This document shows positions 51,482 to 60,209 of a stretch of 64,000 bases of DNA, one piece after another (the stretch's first letter is position 1; each line of letters begins with the position of its first letter). The position numbers and the translations under genes were made by a program. Location of the stretch: assembly GCF_008039615.1 (NCBI RefSeq), contig NZ_VDUZ01000028.1:48823-112822 (forward strand). The letters are read 5' to 3'. Source of the stretch: Vineibacter terrae (GTDB lineage: Bacteria > Pseudomonadota > Alphaproteobacteria > Reyranellales > Reyranellaceae). The notes under the pieces were generated by a model. It made no database searches. It saw only the letters and a program-made list of their open reading frames with translations, and was not told the DNA's origin.

Positions 51482-51567
51482 GTCATCCGGAGCGCAGCGA
51501 GGGATCTCCTGCGGCAAGGCGCACGGTGCGCCATTCGCGGGAGATCCCTCGCTGCGCTCGGGATGAC
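51482..51567. repeat. Family A palindromic repeat, copy 3 (86 bp)
   Basis: It begins GTCATCCGGAGCGCAGCGAGG and ends with CCTCGCTGCGCTCGGGATGAC; GATCTCCTGCGG and CGCGGGAGATC are the inner arms and GGCGCACGGTGCGCC the loop palindrome. It lies between the convergent MDR and ABC-ATPase genes, a place where a hairpin could end both transcripts. Confidence 0.85.
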
Positions 51568-51648
51568 AGAAAGGGCAGCAGCACGGCGTTACGCCATATG
51601 CGATCGTCCTGGGAGGCGGGCGAGGTGCCCGCGCCTCGGACGCGCCGA

Positions 51649-52740
<1,092 letters not shown>

Positions 52741-52767
52741 GGCACGCCCTTCTTCACTCTCTCTTTC

Positions 52768-54450
52768 TCATCCGCGGCGCGCCGTCGGCGCCAGGCGCAG
52801 GATCAGCGCCATGGCGACGAAGATGATCACCGTGGCGACGACAGCCAGCGCGCTCGCCAATCCCCAGTTGGCCTGCTCGAAGAACGACCAGATCGATATC
52901 GAGATCACCGAGGTGTTGACTGAATAGATCAGGATCGCCGAGGAGATCTCACGGAAGAAGGCCATGAACAGCAGGAAGTAGGCGCCCTGCAGCGAGAGCG
53001 AGACCAGCGGCAGCAGGATGCGCGACATTCCCTGCAGGCGGGTGGCGCCGTTGACCCAGGCGGCTTCCTCCAGGCTGCGGTCGATCTGCACCATCTGCCC
53101 GCCGATGGTCTCCGTGGCGTAGGGCAGGAAGCGCGTCACGAAGGCGATCACCATCAGCGCCAGCGTGCCGTAGAGCGGCACCGGCAGGTAGGCGTAGGCC
53201 CATAGCAGGCCCAGCCCCAGCACCACGCCGGGCACGCCGAAAGGCAGGCTGGCGAGGAAATCCAGCGTGCGATGTCCGGCAGGCCGCAGCCGCAGCGTGA
53301 AGTAGCAGCACAGCAGCCCCAGCCCCACGCCGATCGCCGCGCCGGCGCCCGACACGATCAGCGTGTTGGTGAAGCTGCCCATGGTCGAGCCGCTTTCCCA
53401 GATGAAGGCGTAGTTGCGCAGCGTGTAGATGCCCTCCAGGGGGTTGACGGTGAACCACTTCAGCACCGAGGTGTAGAGCAGGATTACCATCGGCATCACC
53501 AGCCCGAGGAACACGAACCCGAAGCACAGCAGGTTCGCCGCCCAGCGCCAGCGTCCCAGCGGCAGGTCGCGCATGCGGCCGGCCTTGCCGGTGACGGTGG
53601 TGAGCCGCCCGGCGGTCGTGACGCGCCGCTGCGCCCAGATCGCCGCGCCCGTGATCAGGCTGAGCGCCACGCCGATCGCGGCCGCCAGCCCGTAGTCCGT
53701 CGGCGAGAAGCGCACGAGCAGGTAGAGCTGCGTCGCCAGCACGGTCACCTGTCCCGGGATGCCCAGCAGCGCCGGGATCGCAAACTGCTCGATCGTCATC
53801 ACGAAGGTCAGGATGAAGCTGGAGATCAGCGAATAGCCCAGCAGCGGCAGCGTCACCCGCAGCAGCACGTGGTGCGGCCTGGCGCCGGCGGCGCTGGCGG
53901 CCTCCTCATAGATCGGGTCCATGCCGATGATCGGCCCGCGCATGGTGAGGTACACGAACGGCACCTGGTGCAGCACCATCACGAAGACGATGCCGATGGC
54001 GGTGTAGATGTCGGCGCGCAGCCAGGGCATGCCCAGCATGTCGTCGACGACGGTGTTGTAGATGCCGCCTGGCGCGCCGACGATGATCCACGCCATGGCC
54101 AGGATGAAGGACGGGAAATAGAACGTGAGCCCGATCAGCGGCATCACGATGCGGGTGTAGCGGAAATCCGTGCGGTGCAGGATGAGCGCGATCGCGGCGC
54201 CCGTGACGATCGAGATCACCGACGTGAACAGCCCGATCACCAGCGTCGTGAGCATCGACGACAGCACGCCGCCTGACGCAAGCCCGGCGTAGTTGCGCAG
54301 TGTCCACTCCCCAGGCAGGCCCGGCGCGCTGGTGCGGAAGCTGCCGTACACCAGCGCGACCACCGGGATCGCCACCATCGCCGCGACCAGCGCGAAGGTG
54401 GCCCAGTAGACGCCGGTCAGGACCCGGCCGGCACCGGCATGCGCGGGCAT
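52768..54450 (-). CDS. Fused double permease of an iron(III)-type ABC importer
   Basis: The 560-residue protein has two permease domains with about 12 helices and two EAA loops (YEEAASAAGARPHHVLLRVTLPLL and LEEAAWVNGATRLQGMSRILLPLV). Such FbpB/SfuB-like fusions belong to ferric iron and thiamine-type importers. ATG at 54450 was chosen with AGGGG upstream; the longer frame overlaps the binding-protein gene. It lies 29 nt downstream of that gene and 27 nt upstream of the ATPase gene, so all three are one operon. Confidence 0.93.
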   Translation of the reverse strand: MPAHAGAGRVLTGVYWATFALVAAMVAIPVVALVYGSFRTSAPGLPGEWTLRNYAGLASGGVLSSMLTTLVIGLFTSVISIVTGAAIALILHRTDFRYTRIVMPLIGLTFYFPSFILAMAWIIVGAPGGIYNTVVDDMLGMPWLRADIYTAIGIVFVMVLHQVPFVYLTMRGPIIGMDPIYEEAASAAGARPHHVLLRVTLPLLGYSLISSFILTFVMTIEQFAIPALLGIPGQVTVLATQLYLLVRFSPTDYGLAAAIGVALSLITGAAIWAQRRVTTAGRLTTVTGKAGRMRDLPLGRWRWAANLLCFGFVFLGLVMPMVILLYTSVLKWFTVNPLEGIYTLRNYAFIWESGSTMGSFTNTLIVSGAGAAIGVGLGLLCCYFTLRLRPAGHRTLDFLASLPFGVPGVVLGLGLLWAYAYLPVPLYGTLALMVIAFVTRFLPYATETIGGQMVQIDRSLEEAAWVNGATRLQGMSRILLPLVSLSLQGAYFLLFMAFFREISSAILIYSVNTSVISISIWSFFEQANWGLASALAVVATVIIFVAMALILRLAPTARRG

Positions 54451-54479
54451 CGGCGGCCCCTGTCGTCGGTCGCCGCGGA

Positions 54480-55523
54480 TCAGCGGATGCCGAAGGTCGA
54501 CCGCCACGTCTCGACAATGGCCTTCTGGCGATCCGGCGTCAGGATCTTCTCGCCGTCGACGACGTTGCTGAGCTGCGCCGTCGCGGGCAGCTTGCTCAGC
54601 GGCGGTGCGCCCTTGCGCGTGACGGAGAGGCCGCAATAGGTCTGCAGGTGCACCTGGCCCTCGGCGGTCATGAGCCAGTTCAGGAAGACCTTGGCGGCGT
54701 TGGGGTGCGGAGCCTTGGCGGCGACGAAGGCCTTGTTGGCCGACAAAGTCGTGCCCGATTTCGGATAGACGAAGCCGACGGGAGCGCCGTCCTCCAGCAG
54801 CGGATTGAGCGGCAGGTCGGTCAGCTCGGCCACGCGCACGTCGCCGCGGATCACCGCCTGGATGATGCCGCCGGAACCCTCGAAGAAGCGCACCTCATTG
54901 GCCTTCAGCCGCGCGGCGGCGTCCTTGATGCCGAGATCCTCCCAGAAGGCGCAGATCTGCTGGATCGCGACCGAGCGCCACGGCGGGTTCATCCCGACCT
55001 TGCCCTTCCATTTCGGGTCGAGCAGGTCGGCCCACTCCTTGGGCGCGTCGGCGGGACGCACCTGGGCCTTGTTCCAGATGATGCATTCGCGCGAGTGCTG
55101 GATGGTGAACAGCATGTTGCCGTTGTTGAACTCGGGCGCGAAGTGGCCGATCTCCGCCGGCGTCCAGGCCGCCATCCAGCCCTGCTTCATGCCCTCGTCG
55201 ATGCGTTCGTCCGGGAAGGTCACGAGCACATCGCAGAGATGGCGGCCGGCCGCGAACTCGGTCTGGAAACGCTCGATCAAGGGGTTGCTGCCCAGCCGGA
55301 TCTGCTCGGTCTGGATTCCGGGCACGGCCTCGCGGAAGCGCCGCAGCAGCGGCTCGATCCCGTTGGGCTGCCAGTTGTTGTAGATGACGACCTTGCCCTC
55401 GCTGCGCGCCGCGGCCAGGTCGGGCGCCGCCGTCTGCGCCCGGGCCGTGCCGGCAAGCGCAAGAGCGCCGCTGCCGGCAAGGATGGCGCGCCGCGTCAGT
55501 CCGGCGGGATGCTGCTCGGTCAT
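54480..55523 (-). CDS. Extracellular solute-binding protein, FbpA-like
   Basis: The 347-residue protein has a Tat-type signal (LTRRAILAGSGALALAGTARAQ) and the type 2 periplasmic binding fold of the iron/putrescine group: GKVVIYNNWQPNGIEPLLRRFREAVPGI, RLGSNPLIERF-TEFAAG, WADLLDPKWKGKVGMNPPW and a late NAAKVFLNWLMTAEGQ segment. AGGGAG lies 9 nt before the ATG. It is the first gene of the ABC operon. The substrate (iron or an organic anion) is open. Confidence 0.92.
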   Translation of the reverse strand: MTEQHPAGLTRRAILAGSGALALAGTARAQTAAPDLAAARSEGKVVIYNNWQPNGIEPLLRRFREAVPGIQTEQIRLGSNPLIERFQTEFAAGRHLCDVLVTFPDERIDEGMKQGWMAAWTPAEIGHFAPEFNNGNMLFTIQHSRECIIWNKAQVRPADAPKEWADLLDPKWKGKVGMNPPWRSVAIQQICAFWEDLGIKDAAARLKANEVRFFEGSGGIIQAVIRGDVRVAELTDLPLNPLLEDGAPVGFVYPKSGTTLSANKAFVAAKAPHPNAAKVFLNWLMTAEGQVHLQTYCGLSVTRKGAPPLSKLPATAQLSNVVDGEKILTPDRQKAIVETWRSTFGIR

Positions 55524-55656
55524 GACGTCCACTCCCTCTTGCGCCGCTCGCGGGACGCTCTTGCGCACAGATTGACTCGCCTGTTTGTCAACTGTCAACA
55601 GTTGGCCTATATCTGACGCCATCCGTTCGTCCCTGCCGGATCCGGGGTGATAGCCG

Positions 55657-57030
55657 ATGAGCGTGACAGCCGAGTTTGCCGACTGCCTGCTGGCGCTGGC
55701 CGCCCGTGGCCTCGACGACGCGGCGCGCCAAAGCGCCATGGCGCTGGTCCGCGACGGTCTGGCGGTGGCCGCGCTGGGGGCGGGCGAGGCGGGTCCGACG
55801 ATCCTTGCCGCGTCGGCGCTGCGGCCGGCCGACGGACGTCCGGCGAGCCTGATCGGCCGCAGCACGCATGCCGCTGCGGCCGAGGCCGCGCGCGTGAACG
55901 GCGCGGCGATGCATGTGCTCGATTTCGAGCCGATGTGGAACCCGGCCAACCATGCGCTGTCGACCACGCTGCCGGCCTTGCTGGCGCTGGCCGAGACCGC
56001 CGGCGCCGATGGTCCCGTGCCGCTCGGCGAGCAGATCCTGACGGCGCTTGCCGTCGGCATCGAGGCGCAGGCACGGTTGCGTCTGTCGTCGGGGCAGCTC
56101 GAGCCCGGCAGCCTGGTCTTCCATCCTCCCGGCGCGGTCGGTCCCATCGGCAGTGCCGCGGCCTGCGGCCTGCTGATGGCGCTGGATGTGGATCGGTTCC
56201 GGCATGCCATCGCCATCGCCGCGTCGCGGGCGGGCGGCGTCCAGGCCAATATCGGCAGTATGACGAAGGCGCTGCATTGCGGGCAGGCCGCGGCTTCTGG
56301 CCTGGAAAGCGCGATGCTGGCGGCGCGCGGCTTCACGGCGGATGCCGATGCGCTGGGCGGTCCACGCGGCTACGGCAAGGCCTTCTTCGGCGATGCCTTC
56401 GCACCCGACGCGCTGACCCGGGCGCGCGATGTGCTGCACATCGTGCAGCCGGGGCCGGCCTACAAGCTCTATCCCAGCCAGTACGGCACACATTTCGTGA
56501 TCACCGCCGCGCTGGCGGCGCGGGCCGCGATGCCCGCCGGCGGCATGGCCGCCCGTGTCGTGATCCACGGCCCGCCGATGGCCTATGTCGACCGGCCTGA
56601 TCCTGCGACCGGGCTGGCCGGCAAGTTCAGCTTCCAATACACCGCCGCAATCGCGCTGCTCGACGGCACGGTGAGCGTGGCGAGCTTCAGCGATGCGCGC
56701 CGTTTCGCGCCGGACCTCGCGGCCCTGCTGCCGCGGATCGAGATCCGGCCCGATCCGCGACGGCAGGGTCGCTTCGATGCGATGACGGTCGCCGTGGACG
56801 TCGAGTGGGATGGCGGCCGCGCGCGCGGCGAATGCGATGGGCCGCCCGGCATCTGGGGCCGGCCGGTGCCGGCCGAGCGGTTGCGGGCCAAGGCCGAGGA
56901 TTGCCTCGCGACCGCGCTGGGCACCGATGCCGCGGCCGAGGTCCTGGCCCTCGTCGATGGCTTTCCAGGCCTGGATGGCGCCGGCCTGGCCCGGCTGATG
57001 GCATGGCTGCAGGCGCCGACCCGGCGATAG
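55657..57030 (+). CDS. MmgE/PrpD family protein
   Basis: The 457-residue protein has the MmgE/PrpD pattern: an all-helical large domain (ARQSAMALVRDGLAVAALG, INGAAMHVLDFEPMW--ANHALSTTLPALLALAE), GGVQANIGSMTKALHCGQAAASGL, and a smaller domain after YKLYPSQYGTH. Relatives are 2-methylcitrate dehydratase and cis-aconitate decarboxylase, lyases of carboxylic acids. The usual catalytic His of the dehydratase is not certain here, so the reaction is open. It is divergent from the ABC operon and convergent with the MBL gene. Confidence 0.9.
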   Translation: MSVTAEFADCLLALAARGLDDAARQSAMALVRDGLAVAALGAGEAGPTILAASALRPADGRPASLIGRSTHAAAAEAARVNGAAMHVLDFEPMWNPANHALSTTLPALLALAETAGADGPVPLGEQILTALAVGIEAQARLRLSSGQLEPGSLVFHPPGAVGPIGSAAACGLLMALDVDRFRHAIAIAASRAGGVQANIGSMTKALHCGQAAASGLESAMLAARGFTADADALGGPRGYGKAFFGDAFAPDALTRARDVLHIVQPGPAYKLYPSQYGTHFVITAALAARAAMPAGGMAARVVIHGPPMAYVDRPDPATGLAGKFSFQYTAAIALLDGTVSVASFSDARRFAPDLAALLPRIEIRPDPRRQGRFDAMTVAVDVEWDGGRARGECDGPPGIWGRPVPAERLRAKAEDCLATALGTDAAAEVLALVDGFPGLDGAGLARLMAWLQAPTRR

Positions 57031-57037
57031 CCGGCGG

Positions 57038-57769
57038 CTATGCCGCCATCGCCTCGCGCAGCTGCGTTTCGTAGTAACCCGCCAGCGCTTCCAGCACAGG
57101 CACGGTCTGGCCCGCGAACGAGGCGCCGTGCATCACGGCCACGGTGCGCGGCGCCAATGCCGCCAGCCGCCGGATGGTCGGCCCGGTCCTGGGGGTCAGG
57201 CTGGTGAAGCCATAGGCCTTCTCGGCGGCGATCGCCGGACCCATGATGTCGCTGTCGGTCAACGCCGGGCTGTCGCCAAGCTGCGTGAACAGGTCGCTGC
57301 AGAACAGCGTGCCGGTCGTTTCCTCGTACAGCAGGCTGGCGTCGACGGCATGCGGCACATGGGGGGTCGAAAGGTGACGCACCCGCTTGCCGCCGAGGTC
57401 GAGCACCTCGTTGTCGGCCAGCGAGCGCGGCGGCCGCGGCGCCTGGTCGTTGAGCCAGATGGCGCAGCCGAAGCGGCCTTGCATCGCGGTGGCCTGAGGC
57501 GCCGCCGCCAGCCACTCGTTCAGCGCGCCGCACTCATCGGCCTCGGCATGGCTGTAGGTGATCCAGCGCAGCCGGTTCAGGTCGATCACCTTGGCGGCCG
57601 CTATCGAAACGGGCGCGAACAGGGAACGCATGCCGGTGTGGAATAGCAGCGGCTCGTCGGCATCGATCAGGAACTGATTGAAGGTGAAGCCGCCCGATCC
57701 GTCGGGCCCGGGGATCAACGTCGACAGGCGATAGATCTTGTCGGCGATCTCGTGGATACGCGTTTCCAT
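57038..57769 (-). CDS. Flavodiiron-like metallo-beta-lactamase-fold protein
   Basis: The 243-residue protein has an MBL-like fold with the metal motif TYSHAEADE: His74, Glu76 and Asp78 in HxExD form, as in flavodiiron (ODP-type) oxygen/nitric oxide reductases, not the HxHxDH of ordinary MBL enzymes. Later HVPHAVD, SDLFTQ and VMHGASFAG supply further ligands. The flavodoxin domain of flavodiiron proteins is absent. It diverges from the TetR gene through a palindromic operator-like site, so the regulator probably controls it. Confidence 0.8.
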   Translation of the reverse strand: METRIHEIADKIYRLSTLIPGPDGSGGFTFNQFLIDADEPLLFHTGMRSLFAPVSIAAAKVIDLNRLRWITYSHAEADECGALNEWLAAAPQATAMQGRFGCAIWLNDQAPRPPRSLADNEVLDLGGKRVRHLSTPHVPHAVDASLLYEETTGTLFCSDLFTQLGDSPALTDSDIMGPAIAAEKAYGFTSLTPRTGPTIRRLAALAPRTVAVMHGASFAGQTVPVLEALAGYYETQLREAMAA

Positions 57770-57793
57770 GCTGGCGCTCCTCGATCTGGTTCC

Positions 57794-57828
57794 AGATACC
57801 GATAGTATGTAATATAATTACAGTATCT
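57794..57828. promoter_or_regulatory. Operator-like nested palindrome between MBL and tetR
   Basis: AGATAC (57794-57799) and GTATCT (57823-57828) are inverted, and within them GTAAT-ATA-ATTAC (57809-57821) is a perfect palindrome. The AT-rich core is the only such site in this high-GC gap and could hold overlapping promoters for both genes. A TetR dimer pair would fit. It ends 3 nt before the first possible TetR start codon. Confidence 0.6.
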
Positions 57829-57831
57829 CAC

Positions 57832-58461
57832 ATGTCAATGTTTATAGAGACGCGCATGGAGACGGAACGGGAGAAGAGCCGGCGCGAGGAGTATTCGGAA
57901 GCGACCCGGCAGGCCTTGCTGGCGGCGGCCAGGCAGCTGTTCGCGGCCCAGGGCTACCACGCCACCGGGATCGAGGCTGTTGCCCAGGCGGCGCGCGTCA
58001 CGCGCGGCGCGCTCTATCACCACTTCGATGACAAGAAGGCCCTGTTCGACGCCGTGGTGGTGCAGCTGCAGGCTGGCGCAGCCCAGGCCGTGGCGCGCCG
58101 CGCCAGGGCGGAGCCGGACAAGTGGCGGCGCCTGCATGTCGGCACCGAAGCCTATCTCGAGGCTTGCCTGGACCCGGCCTATCGCTGGCTGGTGATCCAG
58201 GAGGCGCCCGCGATCCTGGGCCGCAAGCGCTATCAGGAGATCGACGAGGCCTATCCGCTGGGCCTGCTGATCGCGACGCTGATGTCGCTGCGGCGCGACG
58301 GCGAGCTCACCTTCGATGATCCCGACCTGCTCAGCCGCATGCTGGCGGCGATGATCTGCGAGGTGGCGCAGCTGCTGGCCGATAGCGAGACGCCGCAGAC
58401 CCTCAAGCCGCGCGTGGCGGAAGCGCTGGAGCGGATATTGCGGGCGTTCAGGCGATCATAG
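57832..58461 (+). CDS. TetR-family transcriptional regulator
   Basis: The protein has up to 209 residues. A TetR helix-turn-helix (RQALLAAARQLFAAQGYHATGIEAVAQAARVTRGALYHHFDDKKALFDAVV) is followed by a helical ligand domain with RWLVIQEAPAILGRKRYQEID. Starts at 57832 or 57838 overlap the operator; the ATG at 57856 (METE) with AGAG upstream is the best initiator, unless the mRNA is leaderless. It is likely to repress the divergent MBL gene. Confidence 0.9.
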   Translation: MSMFIETRMETEREKSRREEYSEATRQALLAAARQLFAAQGYHATGIEAVAQAARVTRGALYHHFDDKKALFDAVVVQLQAGAAQAVARRARAEPDKWRRLHVGTEAYLEACLDPAYRWLVIQEAPAILGRKRYQEIDEAYPLGLLIATLMSLRRDGELTFDDPDLLSRMLAAMICEVAQLLADSETPQTLKPRVAEALERILRAFRRS

Positions 58462-58587
58462 TTGGGATGACGATGACGTTTCCATGATCCAGAGGCAGAT
58501 CAAATAGCGAGTGGAGGTTCGGGTCAATCATTTCCCGTGTTAACAAGTGATGGGCGGGTAATTGATGCCACTGGTTATTCTAGAATC

Positions 58588-58710
58588 ATGGGGCAGGGAT
58601 TGCCAATATCGATAAATTACTTGTTTGCACCTAAAGATTTACAAGGAAAAGCCAAAAAACTACTGGTTGGACGCATCCCAGACATCATCAAGCCTCGGGG
58701 AGAAGAGTAA
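58588..58710 (+). CDS. Small 40-residue frame coupled to the YwgA-like gene
   Basis: This frame (from MGQGLPISINYLFAP to RIPDIIKPRGEE) ends at TAA 58708-58710, whose last A is the first base of the next ATG (TAATG), so translation could be coupled. The frame stays open upstream to 58477 with a possible GTG at 58537 (57 residues), but no start has a good ribosome site; GGAGGT lies at 58513-58518. The peptide, about 44 per cent GC, is not a membrane helix and has no match I know. It may be the tail of a lost gene or a small partner. ATTCTAGAAT at 58577-58586 is a perfect palindrome just before the ATG. Confidence 0.4.
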   Translation: MGQGLPISINYLFAPKDLQGKAKKLLVGRIPDIIKPRGEE

Positions 58711-59258
58711 TGAAGCCAGCACAAAACTCTGCCGTGCTGCTGAGCCTTATTGAGAAGATGAAGGCGAAAGGTAGCTGGTGTGGCGAAACTCATGTGCAAA
58801 AGGCGACCTATATAATGTCGTCGCTTTTTGGCGTTCCTAATGATTTTGAGTTCGTGCTCTATAAGCATGGGCCATATTCATTCGAGCTTAGTGATCATCT
58901 TTCTAGAATGCGCGTCTCCGGCTTGCTTAAGCTTCAGCCACAGCCGTATCCCTATGGTCCGTCACTGGGATTCGGGGATGGAGCTGGGACACTGAAGGAG
59001 ATGTATCCGAAGACCGTCGATCGGTATTCAGAGCTTGTCAATTTTGTTTCCGATGTTGTCGCCGGAAAAGGTGTATCTCAACTTGAGAAGCTCGCAACAG
59101 CCTTGTACGTAACTGATGAACTTGGTGAAAACAAAAGCGTTGGAGAAAGAGCTAAGCGTCTTGTCGAACACAAGCCGCATATCGATATGCAAGCGGCTAA
59201 CGATGCGGTTTCAGAGATTGACGGCGTCATGCGCCTCAAACGCGCGAGATTTTCGTGA
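58710..59258 (+). CDS. YwgA/DUF4065(Panacea)-like protein
   Basis: The 182-residue protein has a block VQKATYIMSSLFGVPNDFEFVLYKHGPYSFELSDHLSRMRVSGLL that matches the K-QK--YI------P--F-F-LYK-GPYS-EL---L pattern of YwgA and DUF4065 (SocA/Panacea antitoxin) proteins. Known DUF4065 proteins neutralise varied toxins. GGGGAGAAGAG precedes the ATG. Codon use and GC (about 48 per cent) differ sharply from all neighbours, a sign of transfer. The coupled upstream frame is its only candidate partner. Confidence 0.6.
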   Translation: MKPAQNSAVLLSLIEKMKAKGSWCGETHVQKATYIMSSLFGVPNDFEFVLYKHGPYSFELSDHLSRMRVSGLLKLQPQPYPYGPSLGFGDGAGTLKEMYPKTVDRYSELVNFVSDVVAGKGVSQLEKLATALYVTDELGENKSVGERAKRLVEHKPHIDMQAANDAVSEIDGVMRLKRARFS

Positions 59259-59286
59259 TTGTTAATGCTCAGCTTGTTGGTGTTGC

Positions 59287-59304
59287 ATCGTGTGATAGCA
59301 CGAT
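59287..59304. terminator. Short hairpin after the YwgA-like gene
   Basis: ATCGTG-tgatag-CACGAT is a perfect 6-bp stem 29 nt after the stop codon, in the AT-richer tail of the island and 24 nt before the convergent Smr gene. There is no T-run, so it is a weak candidate. Confidence 0.3.
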
Positions 59305-59327
59305 CGGATCGTGATGGCCTTCGTCTG

Positions 59328-59876
59328 TCACTTTGATCGTCGCACCATCACATAGAACGCGCCGCCGCCGCCATGACGGGCATGCGCCGCGCGCACGCCG
59401 TAGATCCGGGCGCGGTTGGCGGGGCGGTTGAGCCAGTGCGGGAACTCGGCGCGGATGCGGCCGCCGGCCGGCCGGCCTTCCTGCGCCCGCTGGCCCTTGC
59501 CGGTGATCACCAGCACGACGCGGCAGCCGGTGGCCTGGGCGCGTTCCAGGAAGCGCGACAAGGCCCGCTCCGCCTCGGCCAGGGTCAGGCCATGCAGGTC
59601 CAGGCGCGCGTCGGGGATCAGCCGGCCGCGCCGCAGCCTGTCGGCGGTGGCGCGATCGAGGCCCGTCGCGCCGGCCGGATCGAGCGCCTGTGGCGGCGGC
59701 GGGCGCGTGGCCGGAGCCCGCATCAGGGCTGCCGCCGGGCGTGGCTTCTCGCTGGCCGACGGACGGGCGCGTCCCGGCAGTGGCCGCTCCACGCGCCGTC
59801 GTCGCCCCTTGAGCGGCCGGGCATCCTTCATCGCAGCGCGGAACAGCGCCGCGGGATCGTCGTCATCGCTCGCCAT
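59328..59876 (-). CDS. Smr-domain protein (MutS2 C-terminal-like)
   Basis: The 182-residue protein has a Pro/Arg-rich N-terminal half and a C-terminal Smr domain (ARLDLHGLTLAEAERALSRFLERAQATGCRVVLVITGKG and the HxxxGGGGAFYVMVRR end). Smr domains nick DNA or RNA branches and the DLHGLT motif is conserved. It stands alone, convergent with the low-GC pair. Confidence 0.92.
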   Translation of the reverse strand: MASDDDDPAALFRAAMKDARPLKGRRRRVERPLPGRARPSASEKPRPAAALMRAPATRPPPPQALDPAGATGLDRATADRLRRGRLIPDARLDLHGLTLAEAERALSRFLERAQATGCRVVLVITGKGQRAQEGRPAGGRIRAEFPHWLNRPANRARIYGVRAAHARHGGGGAFYVMVRRSK

Positions 59877-59941
59877 GGCCGGGCTTGTAGCACAGGTGGC
59901 CCCGTCCCCAGGGCGATCGCATATGGGAGCATCGGTGCTAT

Positions 59942-60117
59942 CTCCTCGCCTCGCGGCAGCGGGGAGAGGAAGGGGCCCATGCCGAAGGCATGGGAAGGCG
60001 AGGGGTAGGAACGATCAAGCCATGCAGCAAAAATGGGGACTGATCAGTCGTACCCCTCACCTTCCCATCGCTTCGCGATGGGCCCCTCCCTCTCCCCGCT
60101 GCCGCGGGGCGAGGGGG
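59942..60117. repeat. Family B composite repeat, copy 3
   Basis: This element fills most of the 333-nt gap (59877-60209) between the divergent Smr and TPR genes; I see nothing else there but the space for their promoters. Outer arms are CTCGCCTCGCGGCAGCGGGG and CCCCGCTGCCGCGGGGCGAG, the hairpins CCATGCCGAAGGCATGG and CCATCGCTTCGCGATGG. Its central spacer (about 59998-60061) is nearly the reverse complement of the spacer of copy 1. Confidence 0.85.
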
Positions 60118-60209
60118 AACGGCGTCATATGCGATCGCCCTGGCCCCGTCCCTTGCCGCTGCCGGGCGTGGTCGCTACAAGCCGCATCGGAAGCGTGAGG
60201 ATATCGTCG

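Noticed and set aside
54480..56336. Extended N-terminus of the solute-binding protein
   Set aside because: The upstream part is antisense to the MmgE/PrpD gene. The Tat signal and ribosome site are at 55523.
58588..58710. Small frame as a proven toxin
   Set aside because: It is kept as a feature but no toxin fold, membrane helix or known family can be shown; the partner role is inference only.
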